DNA of 64,000 nt, from contig OY747711.1 of NCBI GenBank assembly GCA_963556495.2, positions 32,006,914 through 32,070,913 on the forward strand. The letters run 5' to 3'. Positions 36,480 through 45,310 of this stretch are shown one piece after another. The stretch's first letter is position 1. Each line of letters starts with the position of its first letter. The translations under genes were made by a program, and so were the position numbers. The notes below the pieces were generated by a model. That model saw only the letters and a program-made list of their open reading frames with translations, made no database searches and was not told the DNA's origin. The DNA comes from Valencia hispanica (taxonomy: Eukaryota; Chordata; Actinopteri; Cyprinodontiformes; Valenciidae).

Positions 36480-37600
36480 AGCTCAACTACATCTAAAAAT
36501 GTTTGCCCCTTTTACACTTTTTTTTCCTTTTGACTCACATAAATAATTTGTAGAATATGAAAATAGAAACAGCAGTTTTCAAAAGAAGCTTTTATTTATT
36601 AAAGGAAAAAATATTTAAACCAACCAGGGCCTGTGTGAGAAAGTAACTGCCTCACTTATTAAATCATGAATCAACTGATTAATTAAGCACACTTAGGCCT
36701 GATTACTGGCCTGAGTGTGGCCTATATCATCTTGTCAAACAGGTTCTGGAACCTTAATGTAAAGAAGTCCAAGAATAGATGCAAAACAAACTCCTTGACA
36801 ATTATTAGTCTGTAAAAATGACAAAACCATTTATAATACTAAGCCAGTTTAACATTAACATGGACTAAGAAGCTGCTGAGAAGGAGCCTTCTTCAAAACA
36901 GGTACCTTACAGTTGTGCCTATTTGCAGTCATCCACACAAACCAAACATCGTCTGGAGAAAGATTTTATAGTCAGGCAAGACAAAGGTTGAGCTGGTCGG
37001 CCACAGTTATAACTAGATAAGCACTCAGAGTGCAGACCTCCGCCAGCCACTCCCATCACGATGTTGGTATCTAATTCTAACTTTCGGTACTTTTCCAATA
37101 AAATGTCTGGTAATGAGACTCATGGCTATGTTCATGCTGTCGCTGTGATCTTCCAGCAGAGAGAGGAGATTTGCTAATGTGCGATTAATTTGCTTTGCAT
37201 ATGGACCAACTGTAGCAGGGCTGCCGCGTGAGCTCAGTCGTCTGTGAGCCCTCTGAGACAGGAGAGGAGTCCAAGATAACACCACTGGTCAGTGGGTGGA
37301 TATGCGCTTTATGTTGGATCAACCCCCAAATTTAATCAGTTGCTCCTGGTCCCATTGCAGGCATTTCCTAAAAGTTTCACCAAAACCCGTCCATAAACTT
37401 TTTGAGTTATCTTACTAACAGACGGTCACGAAAACATATACCTCCTGGGGGAGGTCAAAAATGGTTAGGCTTTCAACTGGTAAGCATGGTGGTGGTAGCA
37501 ATATGCTGAGGGTCTAAAACAATACCATTGGTATTGGAGCATTACAGAGAATGGAGGGAATAGTGCAGAAATACTACCTTCAAATTTTCCAAGTTTTGGG
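36480..37600 (+). mobile_element. Decayed Tc1 element, interrupted by a MITE
   Basis: Text at 36,640-36,720 (GTGTGAGAAAGTAACTGCC, GGCCTGATTACTGG) and 36,820-37,010 resembles the 5' part of a fish Tc1 subfamily. At 37,480-37,570 the KHGGGSNML block of the catalytic domain is readable. Frames are destroyed. The segment 37,010-37,458 is a separate insertion. Confidence 0.5.
37010..37458. mobile_element. MITE-like insertion
   Basis: Near its left end reads GACCTCCGCCAG and near its right end CTGGGGGAGGTC, inverted to each other. It sits between two parts of the Tc1 relic. Text at 37,310-37,430 (CAAAACCCGTCCATAAACTT, TTTGAGTTATCTTACTAACA) is a common fish repeat pattern. No transposase. Confidence 0.5.
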
Positions 37601-38276
37601 GTAGGGGAGCTCTGCAGGGGTGAGGCTCTCGGCTGAGTAAGTAAGGTCGGAGGCGGAGATGGGTGGAAAAGGCAGGGATAGGTGGGAGCAGGCGTTTCAG
37701 CAACCCCGAGAACTACCGGCAGAGATTCAAAGATTACTCTAACATGAGTGAATGGGTCAGAGCAACAATTCAGGTATGTTTTTAATGAGGGAAAGACAGG
37801 TTCTCAGGATATTAAGCTTCAGAAAGTCCATTTTGCATAATACCCCCCCTTTAAACAAGTTTTGTGTATTGATTTGTGGCTGTTGGTATGATTTTCACTG
37901 TGTGGATTAGAGAAAAATCTGAACAATGTTTTTTTGCATATTGTAATTCTTAGAAAGTGCAAAATTAAAAGGATTTCATGTCTATGATGTAGGCATGGGC
38001 CGGTTTACCGGTTTCAAGGTATACCGCAGTATGAAAAAGTCAAGGTTTCAAAACCACTAAAGTTTTCCATCATACTGTCCCTGCGGTATAAGCATTTTAT
38101 TTTATGTGACGTCTCGTCAGGGAGAGACGATGAGAGATGGAGTTGCAGCTCCATATCTCATGAAGCTGCAGCATAAAGCGTGCCCTGCCCCCTGCACACC
38201 TGCGTTTGTTGTGAGTGACAAACGGCCAGCGCTGCAGGCTTTGTGATGACTGAACTTTTTCGACTGTCTCTAAGCG

Positions 38277-38405
38277 GCTGTTTGGGAATACTTCGGCTAC
38301 CGTAAAAAGTCAGACATTCACGGCTTGGAAGAAGAAGGTCGCCCGACGTGCAAAACGTGCTTGAGAACAGTATGTAACATGAGGCATCACTTATTGAATG
38401 ATTGA
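38277..38405 (+). pseudogene. BED zinc-finger remnant (hAT/ZBED type)
   Basis: BED fingers bind DNA and form the N-terminus of many hAT transposases. The frame reads AVWEYFGYRKKSDIHGLEEE, then GRPTCKTCLRTVCNMRHHLL and a stop at 38,403. The aromatic W...F, the C-x-x-C pair and the His pair are all present. It lies in a block starting at about 37,990 (GGGCCGGTTTACCGGTTTC). The rest of the transposase is absent. Confidence 0.6.
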
Positions 38406-38459
38406 TCCGCTCATCTTTTCGTGGTGCTACAAAGTCTGTCTAAATTCGAAGACTCCTTA

Positions 38460-38632
38460 AAATGCGTCCCACAAATCTGTCCTTCTTTTCCCTGATTTTA
38501 GGATGGGTCCGATGTATCCTTCAACGCTCTCCATATCCCAAAATGCATCCCGGCCCGAACGAGAGATTTTTTTTCCAGCAACAATGGCGGACGAAGTGGC
38601 ACGCAAAGCAAGAAAGGAGTACAGTTTTGAAA
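38460..38632 (+). other. Possible 5' exon with ATG and donor
   Basis: ACAATGGCGGACGAAG gives a strong start context at 38,584. It is followed by MADEVARKARKEYSFE and a donor GAAA|GTAAGC at 38,633. Upstream CpG density is raised. No family is recognised. It could be the first exon of a transposon gene or of a host gene. Confidence 0.27.
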
Positions 38633-38997
38633 GTAAGCATGTTAAAATCTGCCGGTACAAAAACTAAAAACCTAAAGCGGTTGTGTTGTTTGGATTTTGT
38701 TGTTGGTATAGACATATATTTTAATCTTATTTTGTAAACCATCGCTCGGAAACAAGCTTGTATGATGGTCTAATGATTCTCCGTGTATTGCCCCGGTAAA
38801 TTTCGGCTTTTGCAAATAAAGCAAAAATATGTTTTTTTTAAGAGATATTGTTAGCTCTTTACCTGGGCAGATTTGGGCCGCATTGGCATGGAGGTAGAAG
38901 AATAAATCCAGTTACACAACTTATGCTTAGAGGAGTCTTATTAAGCCTCAAAAACCACATAACCTGTGTTGTTATGGAGCTAGAATTGGGACTTTAG

Positions 38998-39090
38998 TTT
39001 TGTACCTGTAACTTTTAGTTTTGTACCTGTAACTTAGGATTTGTACTTGTAACTTACGTTTTGTACTTGTAACTTGTTTTTTGTAACTTG
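38998..39090. repeat. 19-bp minisatellite in repeat X
   Basis: About five units of the type TTTTGTACYTGTAACTTAC. The complementary sense (GTTACAAG) follows at 39,118-39,140, so the array can pair with its own flank. Copy 2 has a similar array at 57,920-58,050. Confidence 0.85.
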
Positions 39091-39376
39091 TACACATTTT
39101 AAAAATACAGGTTTCACGTTACAAGTTTCAAGTTTCAAGTTACAGATAATTTTTTACCATATTTGGCTTGCCTAGAAGAACCAATGAGTGGGTTGCTGAT
39201 TTTGACCAACAAATCATGTTTCTCCAATTTCTATCCAGTCATGGCGAGAGGAAGGTAGGGCTCTGCACTGCTTACAACCAAACATGATTACATTCACACT
39301 CTGTCTGCAGCCACCACAGCCGCTACAAACCATGCCCCCAGGTGACTTAGGCACAACTAAAGCAACATGGCTGCTG

Positions 39377-40981
39377 CCGGCCAGGTCTCTCCAATCAGGA
39401 GAAATCCGTCATGACAGCTCTTCAGAGGGCTTCTCCCTTGGCGTCAACCCCTGGAATGATTGCATTTCTCGACAACCTCATAATATGCCCTGCCGAGAAA
39501 TGCATCCCCTGCTATTAAAAAGAATAAGCAAGTTATGAATGATGAAAGATTTTCTATATAATTCCACATGCTTTATGAGCTACTGGTGTGAATTCCAGCT
39601 CTATAGGATAATTTTTGGGTTCAAAAGATGGGGGAGGCAATTCTCGGCAACCTCAGAGTTTGCCCTGCCGAGAAATGCATCCCCTGCTATATCAAATAAT
39701 TAGCAAGTTATGAATGATGTAACATTTTCTATGTAATTCCACATGTTTTATGAGCTACTGGTGTGAATTCCAGCTCTATAGGATAATTTTTGGGTTCAAA
39801 AGAGGGGGGATGCATTTTTTGGCAACCTCATAATTTGCCCTGCCGAGAAATGTATCCCCTGCTATATCAAAGAATTAGCCAGTTATAATAATAATAAGAC
39901 TGCTATGAATTATGTAAGATTTTCTATGAAATTCCAATTTCTTTTGAGCTACTGGTGTGAATTCCAGCTCTATAGGACAATTGTTGGGTTAAAAAGAGAG
40001 GAGGTGCATACTGTGGCAACATTCAAATCTCCAATTACATAAGATGCCCTGCTATTTTAGAGATTTATGTGTGGCATAAATATTTTTTTTATAGAAAAAT
40101 GCTTGATCTTTGGGCTGCTGGTGTGATTTTCAAAACCTGTCCATGTATTTTTGGGTTAAAGGATGGTACACTATAGGGGAAGTTGAATATTATGGTTCTA
40201 TTTACAGTTTTTGAAGAGGGGTATACACAAGCAAACAACTAGGGACAGGTTTTTTAAATATACTTTATCGATAATTAAAATAATGAACTTCATAACAACA
40301 AAATGTCCAGGTACTGACTCCCTCCCTCCCCCCAGAACAAAACATGATTTTCTTGTCTTTTTTATTTAGGGGCATAGGGTGTATTTTACATAATTAATGT
40401 GGGCTATTAATTAAGAGTTTTTTGACCAACCGATAACAAAATTGCGTACTCTGCCATCAACAGCAGATAAAACGTTTTCTTATGTAGGCTACATTGTGTC
40501 CTGTTTGCACCCATATCAGCCTTTAATCGCTGTTTTAAGAAGTTTAGATGTTATACAATGCTTTAACTGTCACGCTGTTGGTAGAAAAAGCGCAGAATGT
40601 GACCCATAAACACCGGGGCACCGAAAGATACTCCTGAGACACTGACGTTAAAACAGTAAAGTTAAACGTATTCAGATAAAAGGTGTCAAAGTCGTCCTTT
40701 TTTACATTTATCTTCCATAAAACAGTACATTTTCAGGACGTACATGAATAGGAAACATGGTAATATTACGAATATATTTAAAAGTTGCCGTGTCGCTGAT
40801 ATTTTAATCCGTTTTCGTTATCAGGGTGTTTTGAACGATGCGCGTTCCTGCGGCAGGAGATGCAATTTTCGGCAGGCATGCATTTCTCGGCATAACACCG
40901 GCCAGGTCTCTCCAAGCAGGAGAAATCCGTCATGGCAGCTCTTCAGAGGGCTTCTCCCTCGGCGTCAACCCCTGGAATGAT
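39377..40981 (+). repeat. 84-bp direct repeats flanking a 1.4-kb insert
   Basis: The segments 39,377-39,460 and 40,898-40,981 are nearly identical (three differences seen). Both start CCGGCCAGGTCTCTCC and end CCCCTGGAATGAT. Copy 2 of repeat X has this segment once. Between the two lie the 175-bp tandem array and other unclassified DNA. Confidence 0.85.
39461..40165. repeat. Tandem array of a 175-bp unit, 3-4 copies
   Basis: The block TGCCGAGAAATG recurs at 39,491, 39,666 and 39,841, giving a 175-base period. A fourth, weaker unit ends at about 40,165. Each unit also carries GAGCTACTGGTGTGAATTCC and TCTATAGGATAATTTTTGGG. Each unit has a TTTCTCGGCA arm about 17-20 bases before TGCCGAGAAA, which makes a hairpin. 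Confidence 0.88.
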
Positions 40982-41299
40982 GGTAAGTTAAGCGTGTTTC
41001 CTTATGTATTTAGTTGTATACTTTTGGAAGTGCTAAAACATTATAATAAAGTTATTTTAGGTTCGTTAACATATGTATTGCAAAGGCTGCAAATTCAGAT
41101 AGGAGGAGGTGCTGTACTCAAATTTAAAAAATAGTTAATCCTTTACTCATAGAAATAGTTATAAGCATGTCCAGAAAGTATCACTGACTTTTATCCACTG
41201 TGGTATAAGTTTTGAGATCAATAACTTTGCCTGAATTAAAGCTAAGCTACGAATAGCAAGGAAAACGTTACCATAGCAACGCTTAGGCACACTCAACCT

Positions 41300-41735
41300 G
41301 GTGTTACACCATTTTCTGTGACCATCAGATTCTGTGACTCCAGGGGGGGCTGTTTCACTCATTCCTCATGAACGAACATGGTGCCACTTTAAAAACCCTT
41401 AATGCCATTAAGTAAAATCTGATATAAGGTGAGCATTGTTTTACAAAGGGTATGTAAGGATCACATTATATGATATGACCATGTGAGCTTAGAATTGGTG
41501 ACCTCTGTCCTTCTGACACCTTTACACTGAAAAACTATATTTTATAACGTAGTTATGCACACACTGTCACCAAAAAAGTTTCAACCCTCTCAAAATATTT
41601 CATTCTTTCTGATGGAGGGGTCACATAATATTATAGGGGCATCTACTGTCACAATTGGTGACCTATAGAGGAATTAAGGAAACAGCGCCACTCAGAGTCA
41701 CAGAATCTGATGGTCACAGAAAATGGTGTAACACC
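41300..41735. repeat. Fold-back element with 41-bp perfect inverted repeats
   Basis: The 41 bases from 41,300 (GGTGTTACACCATTTTCTGT...) are repeated exactly, inverted, at 41,695-41,735. About 354 bases lie between. Copy 2 of repeat X lacks this segment. No open frame or TSD was recognised. Confidence 0.9.
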
Positions 41736-41931
41736 GGTAAATCTCTATTATGGAGTAACATGAGGTTACAGACTTAAGTAGATTCTTTATGTTTTGTTAG
41801 AAATCAAATTTAGTAAACATGAGCTCTGCTAATGTTTAAACATGCAGATGCCCAGATCACACAACATCCACGTTTTGCCCTGTTGTGTTGTAGCAGGCTG
41901 ACCTAAAATCAACTAAAGATGGATGCAACCA

Positions 41932-41934
<3 letters not shown>

Positions 41935-42012
<78 letters not shown>
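41935..42012. repeat. (AT)n microsatellite
   Basis: Thirty-nine AT dinucleotides. Confidence 0.98.
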
Positions 42013-42014
<2 letters not shown>

Positions 42015-42834
42015 GAAAAGCCCAAAATCTTAGAAAATAAACAGCTTAAAGCTGTAGAGTTATTGGTTGGGCTTTTGTCATTTGCATAGACATATTTTAA
42101 TAGAGTTCTTGAAAATCATCTCACAAGCAAGCTCATCTGGCAGTCCCACAATGCTTTATGTATTAACACCTAATTGAAGCTAATTTTGATTTTTGCTGAT
42201 TAAACTTTTTGTCATATGTTTTAGGGGCCAAAGAAAGGACAGCTTCTTCTATAAGAAATGCTCACCTCCTCATTGGAGCAAAGAATTTGCCCACTGTAGC
42301 ATGAAGGTAGAATAAATCCAGTTATTCACCTTGTGCTTGTAGTGCAGTTTTAACCTTCAAACACCACAGAACCTGTGATCTCAGTATATTGTAGTCCGTC
42401 CTGTGTCGTAAAAACTACTCTTGCTTTCACAGAATAACACAGTTGCCTGTTTCCCCTCTTCGCTTGTTTTCTGTCCCTGTTTTAGTAAAATTTCTGAGAA
42501 TATTAGCCTGCAGGGAAAGGACACCTTATTGCAGGCCAAAACCAAAAGACCATGCACATGTGTGATAGATATATATTTAACTGCTCAAGTTAATGTACAT
42601 TTCCTAAAAGTTGTTGTGCTGATTTTTGTAGTCTGTGTTTCTTGATTTCTTCTTTTTCAGACATGAGACAGCAAAGTGAGGCTGAGAGGAGACAGGATGG
42701 AAAAAAACATTTTTCTGTTTGTTGTCACATTTGTTCTTTAGTTGTATATTTGATATGAATAAACTGAAACAACTAGTGATTCTCATTAACTACTCAGCCC
42801 ATTCTCCATTTTATTGTCTTTTTTAACGTCATTT
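42013..42834. other. Unclassified, related to text at 38.9 and 58.1 kb
   Basis: The block GGTAGAATAAATCCAGTTA at about 42,307 also occurs at 38,893, and the text 42,380-42,490 (AACACAGTTGCC) also occurs at 58,080-58,200. A possible acceptor (TTCTTCTTTTTCAG, 42,660) and an AATAAA (42,758) are present. No protein family is visible. Confidence 0.35.
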
Positions 42835-43020
42835 TCTTTTTGCTCCGGAGCGTACATTGGGATATGACTCGGGGGAGGGGGGTATAAATGTTTAACCTAT
42901 GTGTGTCTATCGGGGGCGGGGATGGGGGGTATATGTGGGGCTAATTTTGAATTTTTATTTTGTAAAACACTTTGAGCTGCATTTCACTGTATGAAAGGTG
43001 CTTAAGAAATAACGTTAACT
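42835..43020 (+). repeat. LINE B-type 3' tail
   Basis: The G-rich text and the ending TTTTATTTTGTAAAACACTTTG, GAGCTGCATTTCACTGTATG and GGTGCTTAAGAAAT match the end of LINE B at 10,530-10,650. Confidence 0.7.
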
Positions 43021-43778
43021 CATTTTATAAACAGTTTTATTATTAAAATGGCTTTTAACATAACCATAAACCCAAGTTGGAACATTTTAAAAATGTCAAA
43101 TGAATGAAAATAAAACAAGAATTGGTAAAGGACACAAAAATAATTAGAGAAGGAAAAATTGTGTGGCTCATTCGATATTTAGAAACATACAGGATTAACC
43201 TGAATAAATGTTTCCTGGAACATTCTTTAAATTTTAATAGAATAAACAGGAAGTATCTGGCAGACATGCTGGATCTACTGAAGAAAAAGAGATTTAGATG
43301 AGGAGCTGCAACTGAGACCTGTGGCTGGTCTTAACTGGTTGACAAGTGGAACATCATACAGGGTGGTCTGCAGAGAGTGCTCTGGGTAGCTTCATTGTAG
43401 TGTCCACTGCATTGTCCATCAACAAGCTTTGCAATTTCTCAATGCAAAGTTGCAATATCAATAAATATGTTCTCAGGACAGTTGGTCCCACCAGAGAACC
43501 CCGCTGACTGCTTCCAAACCATAATCTTCTCATGTTCTGCTACTTCTCAAGCTCATCCTCAGAGACCACAGGGCTGAAGCAGATGTGGAGAAGCCTGCAT
43601 GCTGAGATGACCTGCATTGATGTAAAAGCAAACATGTTAGGTTGTGCCACTTTGTGTTGTAAAAAAAATATATATATATATTGTGCATGTGTCTGTATGA
43701 TGCCAGCATATTCAAAATGTAACCAATTTATTATAATTTACTATATCCTAGTTCATACACCATTAGAGGGCACTTAAA
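43021..43778. other. No recognisable gene
   Basis: Short open frames only; a small AT tract at 43,669-43,681. Confidence 0.5.
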
Positions 43779-43981
43779 CCTTAAACCTTAAAGAGGACAG
43801 CTCTCCCTGCGACTGCTGAAGGAGGAGCAGCTGCTCTCTGTCTCTCTCCAGATCCATTCACTTTATTTTCATTTCTGTTTGCTTTTCTTATTTTCTTTTC
43901 TTAACTTTTTCTTAGTTACTTTATCTACCCAGCCCCTGGAGTTTCTGTATTAGACCAGATCTCTTCTTGGATTACTTTTCT

Positions 43982-45310
43982 ATGGACTTATCAACATGGT
44001 TTTTTGCTCAGCTGAGGATTTTGAAAAACTGCTCCACAGAATTGAGGGCATTGAAACGAAGCTACGTCGTTCGGAAATTAATTTTGATCTTCACGCTGAT
44101 TATGGACAAAACTTTACCGTTGAATACAAACAGGGAACAGCCTATCAGCCCGGTGTTACATCGGTCTAACCGTGTCACAGAGACTCCCTACAGGCGTCTG
44201 AGCGGCAGAACTCCGCAATATAATGAAAACTGGCCAGCTTTAAAACGCATGAAATCAACCCCAGCCTGTTCTCCGAGGAAGAAAAAACAAAAGAAACTCC
44301 GGCACAGAGAAACCTCTGAACCCAGAACTGCCGCTTCTGCTAAAAGTAAACAAAAGAGGTTTCAGCCAAAAACAAGAGATATTTCTCCACCTGGAATCCC
44401 GCTGAAAAACAGATTCGTAGCCTTGAGTTCCCCAAAAGATGACGCAGCCCCTTGGACCAGTCAAAGCTACCAGGAGAAACCCAGCCGCATCAAACGGACA
44501 CATAACAAAGTAAGAGCCCCCCCAGCAAAGATTGTTATCATACAAGATGGATCAATTAATGGAACTGAGGCTTTTTGTAGCAAGAATACCAAAGTTTATA
44601 GCTGCTACAAAAATACAGTGAGAGAAATATCTGAAAAAATCCCTAAACTCTTGGACCAACATCCTGCTTTGGAAAAGCTTGTCATTCACGCTGGATCAGC
44701 AGATATCGCGATGAGACAATCAGAGATTCTGAAGAGAGATTTTTCTGATCTCCTACAGAGACTTGATGGACTTAATGTAAACATCCTCATCAGCGGACCA
44801 GTCCCTGAAGGGAATGATGAAAGATTTAGCAGACTCCGCATGCTCCATAAATGGTTGAAGAAACAATCAGCTGAGAAGTCGTTCACATTTATTAATAATT
44901 TCAAAGTATTTGGAAGTGCTAATCATCTGTTCAAAGAAGGGATGCGTTATTTGAACAAGGCCGGAGTAAGGCTCTTAGCAGCAAACATTTTTTCTTATCA
45001 AAATCAGAAAGCAAAACACTTGCTCCCAAAAGCTGACCTTGAGCCGCCCATGGATATCAGAGAACAAAAACAGCAAGTCATGATGACACCACAGGACCGA
45101 ACAGATAAACAACCATCAGAGATTAAGTCTTCATCTTCCTGTGACTCAGCCACATCAAATGAGTCTCCATTTAGAAACTTTACAGACAGACTGAACGAGC
45201 AAATCAAATTTGGGACACAATTAACACCTAAACTTAGACTACACCAAACGCCTGGGACTAGTGTCAATAAGCCTGGGAGCTTCCCCCCACTGATTATTAC
45301 AGATATTTGA
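43982..45310 (+). CDS. LINE A ORF1 protein (SGNH-like domain)
   Basis: ORF1 proteins of this LINE group bind the element RNA and carry an esterase-like SGNH domain. From the ATG at 43,982 the frame is open for 442 codons to TGA at 45,308-45,310. A basic, Lys/Arg-rich first part (KRMKSTPACSPRKKKQKK) precedes the domain: IVIIQDGSINGTEAF, TVREISEKIPKLLDQHP, LEKLVIHAGSADIAMRQSEI, ISGPVPEGNDERFSRLRMLH and FKEGMRYLNKAGVRLLAAN. The usual catalytic blocks (GDS, GxND, DxxH) read DGS, GSAD and RYLN, so catalysis is doubtful. The conserved start EDFEKLLHRIEGIETKLRR lies in another frame (from the ATG at 43,996), so the first 50 or so residues given here probably come from a frame shift. The stop is in the same frame as ORF2. 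Confidence 0.8.
   Translation: MDLSTWFFAQLRILKNCSTELRALKRSYVVRKLILIFTLIMDKTLPLNTNREQPISPVLHRSNRVTETPYRRLSGRTPQYNENWPALKRMKSTPACSPRKKKQKKLRHRETSEPRTAASAKSKQKRFQPKTRDISPPGIPLKNRFVALSSPKDDAAPWTSQSYQEKPSRIKRTHNKVRAPPAKIVIIQDGSINGTEAFCSKNTKVYSCYKNTVREISEKIPKLLDQHPALEKLVIHAGSADIAMRQSEILKRDFSDLLQRLDGLNVNILISGPVPEGNDERFSRLRMLHKWLKKQSAEKSFTFINNFKVFGSANHLFKEGMRYLNKAGVRLLAANIFSYQNQKAKHLLPKADLEPPMDIREQKQQVMMTPQDRTDKQPSEIKSSSSCDSATSNESPFRNFTDRLNEQIKFGTQLTPKLRLHQTPGTSVNKPGSFPPLIITDI

Larger units (their letters stand above)
38976..41890 (+). repeat. Repeat X, copy 1 (with two insertions)
   Basis: Starts GGAGCTAGAATTGGGACTTT, and homology to copy 2 (minus strand, 58,065 down to about 49,365) ends at GCCCTGTTGTGT (about 41,890). 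It contains the 19-bp minisatellite, a conserved 200-bp core with an ATG and a GTAAGT (39,370-39,460 and 40,982), and an AT-rich 3' part. An insert of 1,437 bases (39,461-40,897) and a fold-back element (about 41,142-41,735) are absent from copy 2. Class unknown. Confidence 0.7.

Noticed and set aside
39461..40165. CRISPR-like array
   Set aside because: Units of 175 bases with diverged whole-unit similarity are a eukaryotic tandem repeat; there are no short identical repeats with unique spacers, and the genome is a vertebrate's.
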